A stretch of 64,000 nt of DNA. It comes from Chitinophagaceae bacterium (GTDB lineage: Bacteria > Bacteroidota > Bacteroidia > Chitinophagales > Chitinophagaceae). The translations under genes were made by a program, and so were the position numbers. Positions 47,802 through 60,423 of this stretch are shown here, one piece after another. The first letter of the stretch is position 1. Each line of letters starts with the position of its first letter. Location: contig JADJBP010000001.1 of the NCBI GenBank assembly GCA_016703625.1, positions 434,001-498,000 of the forward strand, read 5' to 3'. A model generated the notes under the pieces. It worked only from the letters and a program-made list of their open reading frames with translations. It did not search any database and was not told where the DNA came from.

Positions 47802-50800
47802 TTATTTTTTTTCTTTTACCTGATTATGATCAGTTGTTTGATCCTCTTTCGAATCGGTTTCAACGATGATCGCATAAACCCCGTCACTTAATTTATCAAG
47901 GTTTACCGTGATATTGTTGTTGCCGGTAGTTAATTTCTCTTTCTGTGTTAAAACCTTGCTGCCCAGTTTATCAATCAATGTTATGGTAGCCATCATGCTG
48001 TTTTCAACATACATGTTTACGTTTACATAATTGCTTGCAGGGTTTGGCATGATGTTTACAGGGATCTGGGTTTGCTTTTTTCTCACAAAAACTACATTGC
48101 TGTATTTAAATTCCCCGTTTTGCCAATTACTTTTAACCGGTAATAGATAATAGTGCTGTTTAGATTGCTGATATCATCATTGGCTGAAAAGTTTTGCTGT
48201 ACCTGCAGCAATACCGGTTCTGTAACCGTTGCTATCCTGGTAAAGCTGCTGTTATCTGTACTCCTTTCAATTTCAAAACGGTCAACTTCTTTCTCGGCAA
48301 TGATCGTCCAGTTCAGTAATACTTTATTGATGTTTTGAACAGCGGTAAAGTTTAAAAACTGAACAGGTAAAACGTAACCCACAAAACGCCAGTCCCTGTC
48401 GGGTTGTGTAATATTGGTCCTTTGAACTGTTGTATTTGAACCGGGTGTAGCATCACCGGTAAAGGATCCGCCATTACCCATACGGTATGAAGTGCCTTTG
48501 ATATTTAAAACCGAGTTTAATGAATCGAACCGGTTATCAAGCCCGTCGTTATCCGTATCCAGCCCGGTTAAGGTTACATTATCATCAGCCAAACCATTCA
48601 GGTTAAAGTCATTTCCTTCCACGATATCCGCAAGTCCGTCACCATCTGTATCCAGCATCCCTGTAATCAGGTGTGGCATCAAAATCATGATCATATACAA
48701 ATATGCCTGCACCACTGAAACCTGCCGGGGCGTTATCATAAGGATTCATCAAACCATCACCGTCGGGATCAGATGTTGTGGGCAGTAAATAACCTGCGGT
48801 TGTCTGTCCTTCAATATTATCCGGTATGCCATCATCATCGGCATCAATGTCCAGGTAATCGGGCCTGCCATCTCCATCAGTACTTCTTAAATTCAGGGCA
48901 ACCAAAGCAGATACTGCAGTTGACCATCCGTTGGTTCCGATCACACCATCAACAATGCCGTTTAAATTTGCATCGGGTAGCCCGGCTTCAATTACATCAA
49001 CAATTCCGTCTCCGTCACTGTCAACATCATAGGCATTGGGCCTCAGGTCCCTGTCCATATTTTTATTGGGCCAGTTGTCTGCCCTGCCATCTACCGGTGA
49101 AATATCAACGCCGGTGATCAATAATGCCGAAGCAAGCAGGTTGTTATCACTCAAACCATCACTGTTTGCATCAACAAAACCATCAATGACCGCATTATTA
49201 TTTACATCTGAACCGGCAACTTCCACAACATCCGGGATACCATCATTATCACTGTCACTGTCAAGATAATTGTGAATACCATCACCATCAAAATCGGGTG
49301 TTCCCAAACCAATACCGGAAGCGTTTACGCCGGTGTTATTGGCATCCACATTTTGAGAAAATCCGTCATTGTCTGTATCAATATAATTATCGATTATACC
49401 ATCACCATCGGTCTCCACACCATATGCTTCCACTACATCAGGTATACCGTCATTATCACTGTCCAGGTCATACTGGTTGATGATACCATCCAGGTCTTTA
49501 TCCGCCAGGTCATTTACCCCGTCAGAGTTTGTATCAACCCATGGTAGGAAAGTAGGATCAAGATAATTTGATATACCGTTATTGTTTGCATCGGCACCCC
49601 AGTCAAAATTGTCATTTACATTATCCGCATTATTATCAACATACAATGGGTAAGCAGGGTCATTCCAGTTGGGAATGCCGTTTGTGTTATGATCCTGTAA
49701 TGCAACCGGGTTGTTGAATTCAACATAATCCGGGATGCCGTCATTATCATCATCAATATCGATACAGTTATTCAATACAATCAATGTAACAGGTGTAATA
49801 TCAGAATAGTTACAGCCACTGGCCAGGTTTGATGCTGTTGTAGCAACAACCATCCGGTACAGGTCACCGTTGTTGGCAGGTGTGGTGGCAGTTGGCGGCA
49901 GCGTATACGAATCAACAAACTGGTACAGGCCTCCAACCGGGGTCAGTGTGGCTACACCGGCGGTACCGGCTATATCAGCCCAGTTTGTACCTCCATCGGT
50001 GCTTCGCTGCCATTTGTAATAAATATATACATTGTAATAAGACCGTACTGTGTCGGAAATGGTAAGCGTTTGCCCGGCACAGACAGTTGGGCTTGCTGAA
50101 GGCGAATACACCATGTTTGGATAACAGGTTCTTATACTGATATCATCAATTGCCCAGTCATTGCCACCGCCGCCCGGTGCATTGTTCCTGAACGTTACCC
50201 TGAAATTACTTTGTGTGGTGTCGGTTTTAAAAACAAAGGAACGCCTTACCCAGTTGTTCAGGGTATCTGATCCGGTTTGTGTACCACCCAGGCCCTGGTA
50301 AACCAATTCCCCGGTAGTATAGTAATCCACGCCATCGATCTGCATGGCTATATTTGGCCTGACACCTGCTGAATCTCCGGCGCAGTAGGTATATAACCTG
50401 CATTACCAGATCCCCGGCCCATTGAATCGCAAGAACACTTATAACAGATATTTTTAAACCAGGCAGATACCTCATAATATGTGGCTCCACAGGCACCGGA
50501 AGCATTAAATTCAAATGCTACGTCTGTTTTATAGGAAGCATTAATGGCCAGCATATAGCCGCATGGATTTGTTGAACTGATGGGCAAGGCCGGGTTACAT
50601 GGCAAATTTCCTCTTGCCGTATTGGCTGCCCCTGTATGGTCGCCGGTAATATCCCAAACCTGATGAACACGTGAGGCACCGCCCGTTTGGCTGCCGTTTG
50701 GTTGACGGAGAAGTTGGCACTGGTATTATTGGCAACCATAGTAATAATCTTTTGGTGCACTGGCGCCAAAATTGGTATAAATATAATTTGTGTTGGGTGA

Positions 50801-52158
50801 AGTGCCCCTGTTCTGTGAACCGGCACTTGCTGCCGGTGCGCCAAATGTTCCGTTAAATTCGTCACCAATCACATTGGTTTAAGGCGAAACGGCATCAGGG
50901 CATGCTCCCGGGCTGGCATAAACGATCAAACTGTCATTGGGAAAACAATCTTATAGAAACACCCATGTAACTGAATCCCTGTAACTGAATGCACCACCGC
51001 CAAAATTGATCTTTGTATCAAATCCTGCATTTACAGTTACCCTGTAGGTAGCCATTATGATGCAGGTATTGCAAAAAAGGAAGGAAACGAATTGCTCCTG
51101 ATGATACCTCCCTGGTTTTGGTAGCACCGGTTCCCATATTGATCTGGATGGTAGTATCCGTACCGGCTCCTGCTGTACTGTACCAGCCCAGGTCAGGTCT
51201 GCATCAGAATCAGAAAGGATTTATAAATTTTTCCCTCATTGGTCCGTAAAGAAATGAATTCGGGAACATAGCCAAATCCCAAACCCGGGCGAAAGCGTAT
51301 CATAATAGGCAACGCTGTCAATAGCCCTGTGCTGGTTGGCAGCATTTCTTTTACAACCAGGGTAGCCCTGATCTCCAGTTCATCACCCGGGTTAATAGTT
51401 CCGCCGACAGTACCGGCAGTTATGTTTAAATAGGTTTTGCCATAATCTATGATGGCAGATGTTGCCAGGCTGGGTTCAAACAGCAATGTCTGCGAAAACT
51501 GGAACCAGGGGCTGTTTGCTGTTGTTGTGGTATTGTTTACGGGAAGATCTGTACCGGAGGAACTACCCCGCGACATGATACAGGTTCTGGTTGTATTGGT
51601 ACCAAACGAATAATTCCATCCAAGGTCAACACAGATACGCTGCCCTGCTGTAATATTTAAAGTACCTACATTTAAAGCGATCAGGGTGCGGTTTGTTAAT
51701 GTGGTAGAAAGGTTAGTTGTTGTAGCAGTTCCAACTTCAGTTGCAATGCTGCCATCCGGATTGATGATCCTCAGGTAAACAAAACCCTGACCTGTGGTAG
51801 ATGTAGTACTGCTTATATCAAAACGTACCTGCCCGGTAAAAGTACCGGTTATGGTTTGGGCAAGCAATGGTTCAGAAACCCATTGATCCAGTAATATTTT
51901 CCTTACGGCAGCAGCACCGGCAGCCGCTGTTGTTTTTGGAAGTGATGGCACTTCCGTCTTTAAGCGTACTCATTTCATACCTGTTAGCACCGGTTGTAAC
52001 ACCCAGCCGGCATTGTAGACAGGTGAAACAGCTGCAGGAGTACTAAGGTTTAAATAAAACCTTGTTTGGGAAAATGCAAGATTGTTTAATAATAAAACGG
52101 TGCAAAACAACAGCACGGTTTTTTTAAAAAAAAGCGTTGTGTACAAAATTGCTTTCAT
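47802..52158 (-). CDS. Very large secreted protein with thrombospondin type 3 repeats and T9SS sorting domain, frame-broken
   Basis: About 1450 residues when repaired. A signal peptide (VLLFCTVLLLNNLAFSQ) is followed by beta-rich segments, a jelly-roll-like part (FRVTFRNNAPGGGGNDWAIDDISIRTC), and about ten thrombospondin type 3 calcium repeats (DIDDDNDGIPDYVEF, DLDSDNDGIPDVVEA, YDVDSDGDGIVDVIEAG and so on). A fibronectin-like part and a type A sorting domain (MPNPASNYVNVNMYV ... IIVETDS) close it. T9SS export to the cell surface is expected. At least seven indels break it, densest in 50340-51200 and near 48090, 48640-48740 and 51955. The role may be adhesion or matrix binding. Confidence 0.8.
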
Positions 52159-52493
52159 AAAGGATATTTATTGATTTCTCTGGATATATTGGATAATTAC
52201 CGTTTAATAAATTATTTTTTTATCTAACCTGTGTAATGATAATTCGACAAAAAGTAATTTAATTACTACTTAACGACACGACATGCTTTTTATTGTAAAG
52301 CAGAAATATTGATATTAAGTTGTAGCCTTGGCAGTTATATGCTAAAAAATGAACATTTATATTTTTTTAAAGTCACAACAATATTTTTAAAGTTTATGTG
52401 TTAATAGCAATACTTAACCCGGATTATATACTACACGATGTAGTAATTACCCGGTTAATATCCTAATCAATTATACCGAAAAACCAATTTGAT
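52159..52493. other. Divergent intergenic region between two T9SS cargo genes
   Basis: 335 AT-rich bases between the thrombospondin-3 gene (minus) and the sugar dehydrogenase gene (plus). It contains the palindromes AGTAATTTAATTACT at 52253-52267 and TACTACA-CGA-TGTAGTA at 52429-52445. No clear promoter elements and no ORF of note were found. Confidence 0.55.
52429..52445. promoter_or_regulatory. Inverted repeat TACTACA-CGA-TGTAGTA
   Basis: Perfect 7-bp arms with a 3-base centre, 49 bases before the sugar dehydrogenase start codon; a size and position suited to an operator. Related arms occur at 60278-60292. Confidence 0.4.
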
Positions 52494-55448
52494 ATGAGAT
52501 CCAAAGATCAAAATCCTTACCCTTTCCTCTTTGTGCATTTTCATTTTTACAGGAATATTACTGGCACAGCCCAATAATAATTGCGCAAATGCTACCTGGA
52601 TCACTTCAGATTCTATCTGTGTTACCGGAACAAGCCGCCTCACCGGTCAAACCCTGAGTGGGGCTACCAGCGACGGTGGTACGATAACTTCAACCTGTAC
52701 AGCGGTTAACTCACAGGATGTGTGGTACCGGTTTGTAGCTAAAACACCGCAACCAACGATCACCGTTAGCGGTTTGGGTGGCAGCTGGGGCACCCGTTTA
52801 AAAATACAGTTATTGGCAGGTAGCTGTGGTTCATTTACTGAAAGGGGTTGTGCCAATAATGCACCCCTTACACCAACCCTAGCAAATGCACTTACACCGG
52901 GTGTAACGTACTATATCAGGATCCATAAAAACAATACCACAACACCTTCCGGTACAGGTTGGGGTTTTACCATATGTGTTACCGAACCTTTGGAAAAGGG
53001 AGGGCGAATGAATGAAATTTTTCTCAAACAGTCCTTTCGGGATCGGGGTACTTCAATATCCCTGGGAAATTACTTATGGCCACGATGACAGTTTATGGAT
53101 CACAGAGTCAAGAGGATACAAGGTGTATAAAATGAGTTCTGTTAACGGTGGAAAAAGAACGGTGCTTGACCTTGCTTTTGGCAGCACCTGGCTTGGTACA
53201 GGTGGTACAGGCGACGATACGTTAACTGCACGCCAGTCTGGCTGGAGCCCCTGGCCACAAGGCGGGTTTGCAGGTTTGGCGCTTCATCCCCAGTTTGGCG
53301 ATGCCAGCAACCATGACTTTGTATATGTTACTTATGTACACAGGTATTTAAGCGGTACTTCACCGAATGGCATTATTTACAGGAATAAAATTGTGCGCTT
53401 TACATACAACAGCAGCACGTACAGGTTGGAAAGCCCTGCAATTATAGAAAATGATCTGCCGGGAAGCAAAGACCATAACTCTCAAAGGTTGATTATAGCT
53501 CCTGAATGGGTACCAAACGATAATCCTTATTCTGCTACCAGCCCTGTATGGAGTATTGGTATGAGAAACAACCAGGGTTTTGCATATGACACTGTTACAA
53601 ATACTTTGTATGGAAGTTCACACGGGCCATACAGTGATGATGAAATAAATATAATTGAAGGGTTTAAAAATTATGGACATCCCCTGGTAATAGGATATGT
53701 GGCTGATGGTAATTATAATGGGAATTCAGCAATTGGCACCAATACCAGTGTTTCAGCCGGCACCTCTTTTAACGACGGCACTGCTCCTAATCCACTCCTT
53801 CCTGCTTTTACTTCTCCTTATAATGGTAAGTCAACCTGTCCGCCAATTGGCAATGAAGGCACCAACAGGGATAATATTAATGCAGGGCCCAATGGTCAAT
53901 ATAAAGACCCTCTTTTTTCAGCATACGCCGTCCCGTCTATATTAGCTACCTGGCAAAATCCCGGCGGTAATGCAAACTGGAGATCAGAAGGCTGGTCAGG
54001 CTTAGATCTTTACAGCAATAAAGTAATTCCCGGCTGGAACAGGTCATTGGTTGCCGGAGGCTTAAAATGGGGTAGGTTAATCAGGTTACAACTTAATGCG
54101 GCCGGTACTGCCACGCTTCCAAGCAATGCTACAGGCAGCATTGCGAACGAAGGCGATACCATTACTTATTTTCAAAGCGCAAACCGGTACAGGGATCTGG
54201 CATTTTCCCCAAATGGAAAAGATTTGTTTTTGGTAATGGATAATAATTCCGCCACATCAGGGCCTGGTGTAGGCAACCCAACGGTAGCCGCATGTCCCGG
54301 TTGTGTTGTTAAATATTCTTTCCTGGGGTACAATGATGCAGCGGGATTAAGTACAATTCCCAAAACCATCCCGGTTACAGATGGAGCTGTTAATACCTGT
54401 AACCCCGGTACTACTGTAACCATAGATGGGTCTAATAATTTCATATGGGTACCCATTACAGGCCCGGACGGGAATATCATGGCAGAGATACATGCGATGG
54501 GGCAAAGCCTTGGAGCAGTTACTTCATCTTTTTATAAAAATTCGGGTGCCATTCGGGTTAAAGGAGGTGTACATTACCTCGACAGGAATATAACCATTAC
54601 ACCGGCCGTAACCAGTTTTGCAACACCTGTTAAAGTAAGGCTTTATATTTCAAAAGCTGAATTTGACGCCCTGGCAGCAGATCCACTCAGTGGATTAGGG
54701 TCTATTCTCCAGTTAAAGGTGATAAAAATAACGATCCATTGCCTCAGCCATTACATCAACAACAACCGAATTATTAACACCGACAAACACATTGCTCGCA
54801 GATTTAACGCATGGAGCAAATGGCTATGTCATGCAGGTCAATGTTACAGGATTCTCTTCTTTTTATTTTGCAGCAAGCAATGCAACACTGCCATTGCAAC
54901 TGCTTACATTCACCGGCACACTTAAAAATAATACCACCACTAATCTTAACTGGAAAACCACGAACGAATTAAATACGTCGCACTTTATTGTAGAAAGAAG
55001 TTCCGATGCACAGCAATATGCGCCTATTGGAACCGTAACTGCCAATGGCAACCCATCTTCTGAAAGCAATTATACTTTCGATGATCTTAATGTTGCTGAT
55101 TTGGAATCACAGCAGGTTTATTACCGGCTGAAGATGTTTGATAAAAACGGCATTTACCGCTATTCAAATATTGTAAAAGTAACATTGCCGGGTTTACAAA
55201 ACGATATCACGATATCTCCAAACCCGGTGGGTTCCGAAGTTAATGCTGCTATAATTTCTGCTGAAGCATGCAGCGCCGAATGGGCTATCATTGATAATGG
55301 AGGCAGGGTGATGTTACAAAATAATACCTTGCTTAAAAAAGGAACAAATGCACTGGGAATATATATCGGCCAGCTTGCTGCGGGCTCGTATTATATGACG
55401 GTAAAAGGAGAGTGCATAGACCTGAAGATCAAGTTCCAGAAAATGTAA
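52494..55448 (+). CDS. Secreted PQQ-type sugar dehydrogenase-like protein with T9SS sorting domain, frame-broken
   Basis: About 980 residues. The signal (ILTLSSLCIFIFTGILLAQ) lies one frame off its ATG at 52494. Residues 25-165 form a small beta-sandwich (NNCANATWITSD ... YYIRIHKNNTT). The glucose/sorbosone dehydrogenase beta-propeller follows, with GGFAGLALHPQFG, IGMRNNQGFAYD and GSSHGPYSDDEINIIEGFKNYGHP, the last containing the family's HGP...DEIN...NYG active-site pattern. The end is a sorting domain (ISPNPVGSEVNAAI ... LKIKFQKM). It should oxidise aldoses or similar at the surface if PQQ is supplied. Frames change near 52500, 53030 and 54720-54790. Confidence 0.8.
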
Positions 55449-55470
55449 TATTATTTAACAGCGGCCTGTA

Positions 55471-55510
55471 AAAATTCTTTTGAGAGGCCCTAACCTCTCA
55501 AAAGAATTTT
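55471..55510 (+). terminator. Long hairpin between the sugar dehydrogenase and TonB receptor genes
   Basis: AAAATTCTTTTGAGAGG and CCTCTCAAAAGAATTTT make a perfect 17-bp stem with a 6-base loop, further closed by GCGGCC and GGCCCGC. T-runs follow at 55518. It may terminate the upstream gene or attenuate the receptor gene 50 bases downstream. Confidence 0.7.
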
Positions 55511-55536
55511 GGCCCGCTTTTTTCGGCATAGAAACC

Positions 55537-55559
55537 AGCTTACTTACTAACTTACTAAC
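55537..55559. repeat. CTTACTAA octamer-type repeat just before the receptor start codon
   Basis: CTTACTTACTAACTTACTAAC has an 8-base period and ends one base before the ATG at 55560. It is similar in design to the array at 29425-29512 but short. Confidence 0.45.
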
Positions 55560-57633
55560 ATGAAAAAGACCTTACTCTACCTGTTCATCAGCCTGCTGCT
55601 GCTTCAATTCTCTTTTGCACAGACCAGGCCTGCTGATGATTCTTCCAAAACACTTAACGAAGTTGTAATCACCGCTTTTGAACAAAACAGGGCGATCAGT
55701 TGCGGTACCATTGTTAAGGTTTTAAACAACAGTAATACTGACAGGTATAATAAAACATCACTCGTACATGCATTTAATACGGTTGCCGGGGTAAGAATGG
55801 AAGAACGGTCACCGGGCAGTTACCGCATCAATATCCGGGGCAGTTCACTGCGATCGCCGTTCGGGGTACGCAATGTAAAAGTGTACTGGAACGATATACC
55901 GGTAACTGATCCTGGCGGCAACACGTATTTTAACCAGTTTGCCCAGAATAATTTTTCCAGCATAGAAATTTTTAAAGGACCTGCAGGCAGTATGTATGGC
56001 GCCGGCACAGGCGGTTTACTGTTAATGCACAGTTTTGGAAGATCCTGGCAGCCGGGTGTGCATGTTGATTATGTAACCGGCCGTTATGGATTGCAAAACA
56101 TTTTGACCTCCGTGGCATTTGGAAATGAGAACAACCGCAACCTGGTCACCTACGCACACAATGAAAGCAATGGATACAGGGATCACAGTAAAACCAGAAA
56201 AGACAACCTGGGTTTTATTTCAAGAATGAAAATTTCTGAAAAGCAGCAAATAACCACCAGTGTCCTGTACAATAATCTGTTTTATGAAACACCTGGCGGA
56301 TTAAACCTGGCAGAGTTCAATGCTGATCCAAAACAGGCCAGGCCCGCTGCAGGCAGTTTTCCATCCGCTGATTTTTCAAAAGCAGCCATTTTCCAGAAAA
56401 ACCTGGTTGTTGGTTTTAATCACAGGTACCAGTTTAATGCCGGGTTTAAAAATTCAACAACTGTATTCGGTACCTATAACCAGGTACAAAATCCCACTTT
56501 CCGTAATTATGAACGCCGCACAGAGCCGGCTTTTGGCGGGAGAACCTCTTTTATTTATGAAAAGAAAATAAAGGAGACCAGACTCCAGTTTATTGCCGGG
56601 GGCGAATTGCAAAAAGGATTTTTCAATACCCAGGTCTCTAAAAATAAGAATGGCCAGGCCGATACCCTGCAAACCAATGATGATATTGAATATACTACAT
56701 ACAGCGTTTTTGTACAGGGAGACATTAGTATCAGGGATAACTGGATCATTACGGCCGGTGCCAGCATCAATAAATCAAAAGTTGCGTTTACACGGCTGAA
56801 TAAATACCCGGTACTGGACCAGGGACGTACGTATAAAAATGAAATTTCACCAAGGCTGGCATTACAAAAAAAATTAGGCCGCAACAGTGCCGTTTTTGCC
56901 AGTATTTCAAAAGGGTTCTCCCCGCCAACCATTTCAGAGATCCTGCCTTCAACCGGTGTGATCAGTACTTTTTTAGAAGCTGAAGAAGGGATCAATTATG
57001 AAATTGGCGGAAAGATTTCATTACTGAATAATAAACTGCACCTGGAAGCAACGGGCTTTTACTTTAAACTGAATAATGCCCTGGTATCCCGGAAAGACAG
57101 TTCAAATGCAGATTATTTTGTAAATGCCGGCAATACCAAACAACAGGGTGTTGAGATCAGTGCTGATTACAGTACTTATTTAAACTGTAAAATGATCGAC
57201 CTGATCAATATCAGGTGCCTATACACTGAACGATTTTAAATATGGCAATTTTGTAAAAGGCAAAACAGATTTTTCGGGTAAAAAATTACCCAGTGTACCG
57301 GCCCAGACCATTGCTTTATTGGCAGATATCAAATTTAAAAAAGGGATTTACTTTAACAGTACTTACTATCATGCCACCAAAATTTTCCTGGATGATGCCA
57401 ATACTGTTGCTGCCGGCGCTTATCACTTATTGGGTTGCCGTGCCGGCTGGAACCTGTCTTTAACAACCCGTGTAAAACTGAATGTTTACGCAGGCATTGA
57501 TAATCTTTTTAATGAAACATACAGCCTGGGGAATGATATCAATGCTGCTGCTGGCCGGTATTACAATGCAGCTCCCAAAAGAAATTATTATGCCGGTATT
57601 TCATTTCAGTGGAATAAACCATCCGTAAAGTAA
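55560..57633 (+). CDS. TonB-dependent outer-membrane receptor, siderophore/vitamin type, frameshifted
   Basis: About 690 residues. The signal peptide ends FSFAQT, a TonB-box-like region LNEVVITAF follows at once, and the plug has AGVRMEERSPGSYRINIRGSSLRSPFGVRNVKVYWNDIPVTDPGG, the FecA/BtuB-type pattern without a carboxypeptidase-like front domain. The barrel ends NYYAGISFQWNKPSVK. A missing base near 57217 (ATCAG-GTGCC) breaks the frame; correcting it gives GAYTLNDFKYGNFVKGK. Import of a metal chelate or small cofactor is likely. A link with PQQ supply to the upstream enzyme is only speculation. Confidence 0.85.
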
Positions 57634-58058
57634 TACATTGTATAATTTGATATGTTTTAAAAATGACATTATTTCCTTAATCCTGAACAGGTTCATTGTG
57701 ATTAATAAATAATGAAAAAAGAAACCTGGTTCTTTTAATACGATCCATAAATGCAGACATTAAATTTGATGCCCCCTTGTTTTATGCAGGTTTCAAAAGA
57801 GAAGTTACACAATAGATGAAAAACCGCGGCGAATACCAGCATATCGCAAAAGAATTTTGTACCAAAAGTTGTCAGCCTGCCAGTCCCGGTTATTTCTGAA
57901 AAGTCTGCCAATGCTCAGCCTTACCCCCTTACTGGCAGCGGTTGGCCAAAGCCTTTGTAGCAGGACGAAGTTATGCTGCAAGTGATCTTCGCGGTTGTGA
58001 AGAAGCAGGTTTAAGAAGTCTTCTTCTGCATATCTTAAATACTTAACAGCACAGCTCA
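57634..58058. other. Intergenic region of about 425 bases with an unassigned ORF-like stretch
   Basis: The first 150 bases are AT-rich spacer. Bases 57805-58059 are open on the minus strand (84 codons) starting in overlap with the stop of the upstream minus gene; the product has no recognised family, and the plus strand is broken. It could be a decayed gene fragment. No repeat or clear terminator was identified. Confidence 0.4.
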
Positions 58059-60085
58059 TTATAATTTAATCAATTTCAGCGTTTTTGGCGTTTCTCCCGG
58101 CATATAAGTTGTAACATGATATGTTCCGCTTGTAAGGGTTTGCGTATTTAATATACCAGGTTACTGCCCGGTATTAATTGTGCTGTTAGTAAACTGACTA
58201 TTCTTCCTGTAAAATCTGAAATATGAATATTGATTGGAGATTTTTTTCTGCATTGATTTTTAGTACGGCATTTTCTTTTGAAACCGGGTTGGGGCTGATA
58301 TTCAAAATGCAAATCCTTTTGTTTTTAACTTAAATGATATGGTGTTGCTGAAATATGATTTATCATCAGGGTCAATAATTTTTATACGGTAATAATTCAT
58401 ACCGCTTAAAGGATGTTCATCAATATCATTAAAGGTTGGCTGCATCTTAACTGGTCGGCAGTTAATGATGCAATGGTTATAAATTTTGTCCATCGCCGCT
58501 TCGCTGTATTTCAAAAGTTACAGTAGCAGATGTACAGTTCACTTTCCAGCTCAGTTGATGTTTGTTATCAACCTGTATTCCCTTAAAGTATTCAAGTTTT
58601 ACCGGCAGTACACTTAATAATTCGCTGGTCATATAAAAACCTGAAAAACCGGTTACCGGAACAGTTACTTCCACCAGCTGTGTAAGGCATCCCCAGACTA
58701 CGGTAAAGCCACTTACTGCAGTTGTAAAATCCTGCGATGCACCGGTATAGTTTGCTGGGTTTGTTCCGGTACCATGAAATTGCCTTAACACAAGTTTGCT
58801 TATACCAGTTGCATCAGCAGGACCTGTTGGCAAAGCTTTATGTCCGCTGTCAGCAGCTTTTAAGTTATAATTATCAAACTCACTTTGCAGATAGTATAGC
58901 GTTATGGCAGCTGTTGAAGTTGCCGGGTTAAGCAATGGTTCAATATCATATTTTCTTGCCAGGTATAATGTAGATGTTCCTCTTTTTGTGGCTCCGTTAT
59001 CCAGCTCAATGCAGGTATTAATTGAGTTACTTACCGGTGAAACGCCCGAAGGGACAATCGTAGCAATCAGATTGCAATTGCCATCACGGTAACTGGTGCC
59101 AGCTGGAGAAATACTGATGTTCTGGCAGATCTGTGGTCCGCCTGCAACTGCTGCCAAAGCATACGATGCAGGATCTATGGTAACAGTTACGGTAGTATTA
59201 CCGGTAAATCCATTGGATGGGTTAACTGCATTAACTGTATAAGTTGTTGTATTGGCAGGAGAAGCAATAACAGTTGCTCCTGTTGTAGTATTTAAACCGG
59301 TTGCAGGCGACCAGGTAAAATTAATATGATCAGGCGTAAACCTGTAAGCATCGGGCATTCCTGTCCATGTTGTCGTGTTATTTCTACCGGGAACAACTGA
59401 AGCTGCAGTACCGGTACTGTTTTCTATACCCTGCGCTTTACTGTCAGTAGTGTTGGTACAGTTTGTGGTATGAATTTCTACAATATTGGTTGTTTCATAT
59501 AAAATGATCTGCACATCTGCAGTTTCTGTACCTGCAAAAAATTTAATGTTACTGTAATCAATTACAAATCTCCTGTTTGGGCTGTTACCTGTTTCAAAAT
59601 ATTGAAGAATGGCAGCATTGGAAGCGCCGGCAAAAGTTAAATCCGATGAAATTGCATGAATAACATAGTTAGGTGCAGCAGCATTTGGTAATGCAACACC
59701 ATAGCCGGTTGTTGTGGTATTGGTGCTTCCCAAACCTACCCAGCCATTGGTACTGATATTAACCGAATTAAATGTATTGCCATAAAAGCGAAAAGTAAAA
59801 GGTAAAGTAATATTATCCCAGCGGCCATCATCAAGGGTTCCGGTACTTACCGGTTCAATAATACTGTTTAACTGGTCCACAAGTATTGTAGTAGCAAACA
59901 GTGTTGGATCGTAGGGATTGTTTGATAGTGCAGAAACGGTATAGCTTACCGGAGTTGCAGACGCAGTTATGGAGACGGAATTACCTGCACAAATAGCTGC
60001 ACTGGCAGGATTTGTTGTAACAGTAAGTTGGGCAAACAAAATTTGCAAAATAAAGCATTACCAGCAGCAGGTAGTAGTTTTTCAT
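58059..60085 (-). CDS. Secreted Ig-like/PKD-type repeat protein with T9SS sorting domain, frame-broken
   Basis: About 675 residues. Signal MKNYYLLLV with FILQILFAQ in the next frame, one base being lost near 60055. Then an Ig-like domain (NPASAAICAGNSVSITASA), a lectin-like/nidogen-type beta domain (TLPFTFRFYGNTFNSVNISTNGWVGLGS), and another Ig-like segment (FTWSPATGLNTTTGATVIASPANTTTYTV). The tail is a fibronectin-like part and a sorting domain (NISPNPVSKENAVLKIN ... TPKTLKLIKL) spread over several frames, ending at 58059. A surface or extracellular protein of unknown target. Confidence 0.75.
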
Positions 60086-60423
60086 AATATCAGGATTTAA
60101 CTGCATCGAAAACGTAAATGACAAAAAAATTATTGCCGGGTAATAAGCTTGTCACAAAAATAAAATCACTAATTCTTTCTTTTTTGTAATAATAGTTTCG
60201 AAAAAGGAGTTTTAGTTAAATCGGCTGATCGTATTCTTATGGAGATAAAGGTCTGATGGATGACATGTTATGAATTATGTAGTAAAACTACAGAGTGTTT
60301 TTTCATCAAACAGTAGTAAAAAATTAGCGATAAAAGCAATGACAAACAGAAAAATTTTCTTAAACTTTGTATTGGTATTAATGTATTCTAATATTCATTA
60401 AAACCGGTAAATCCAATCCCACA
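60086..60423. other. Divergent intergenic region between two T9SS cargo genes
   Basis: 338 AT-rich bases, no ORF. TGTAGT-AAA-ACTACA at 60278-60292 is a perfect inverted repeat with the same half-site as the palindrome at 52429. TTTG at about 60375 with TAATATTC 19 bases on is a weak promoter candidate for the M1 peptidase. Confidence 0.5.
60278..60292. promoter_or_regulatory. Inverted repeat TGTAGT-AAA-ACTACA
   Basis: 6-bp arms with a 3-base centre, sharing the ACTACA/TGTAGT half-site with 52429-52445 but with the arms in the reverse order. Confidence 0.35.

Noticed and set aside
49272..49547. Isoleucine/histidine-rich plus-strand ORFs opposite the calcium-repeat region
   Set aside because: They are antisense shadows of the Asp/Asn-rich thrombospondin-3 repeats.
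57805..58059. 84-residue minus-strand protein-coding gene
   Set aside because: No family, no signal peptide and no supporting start context; kept only as an unexplained stretch.
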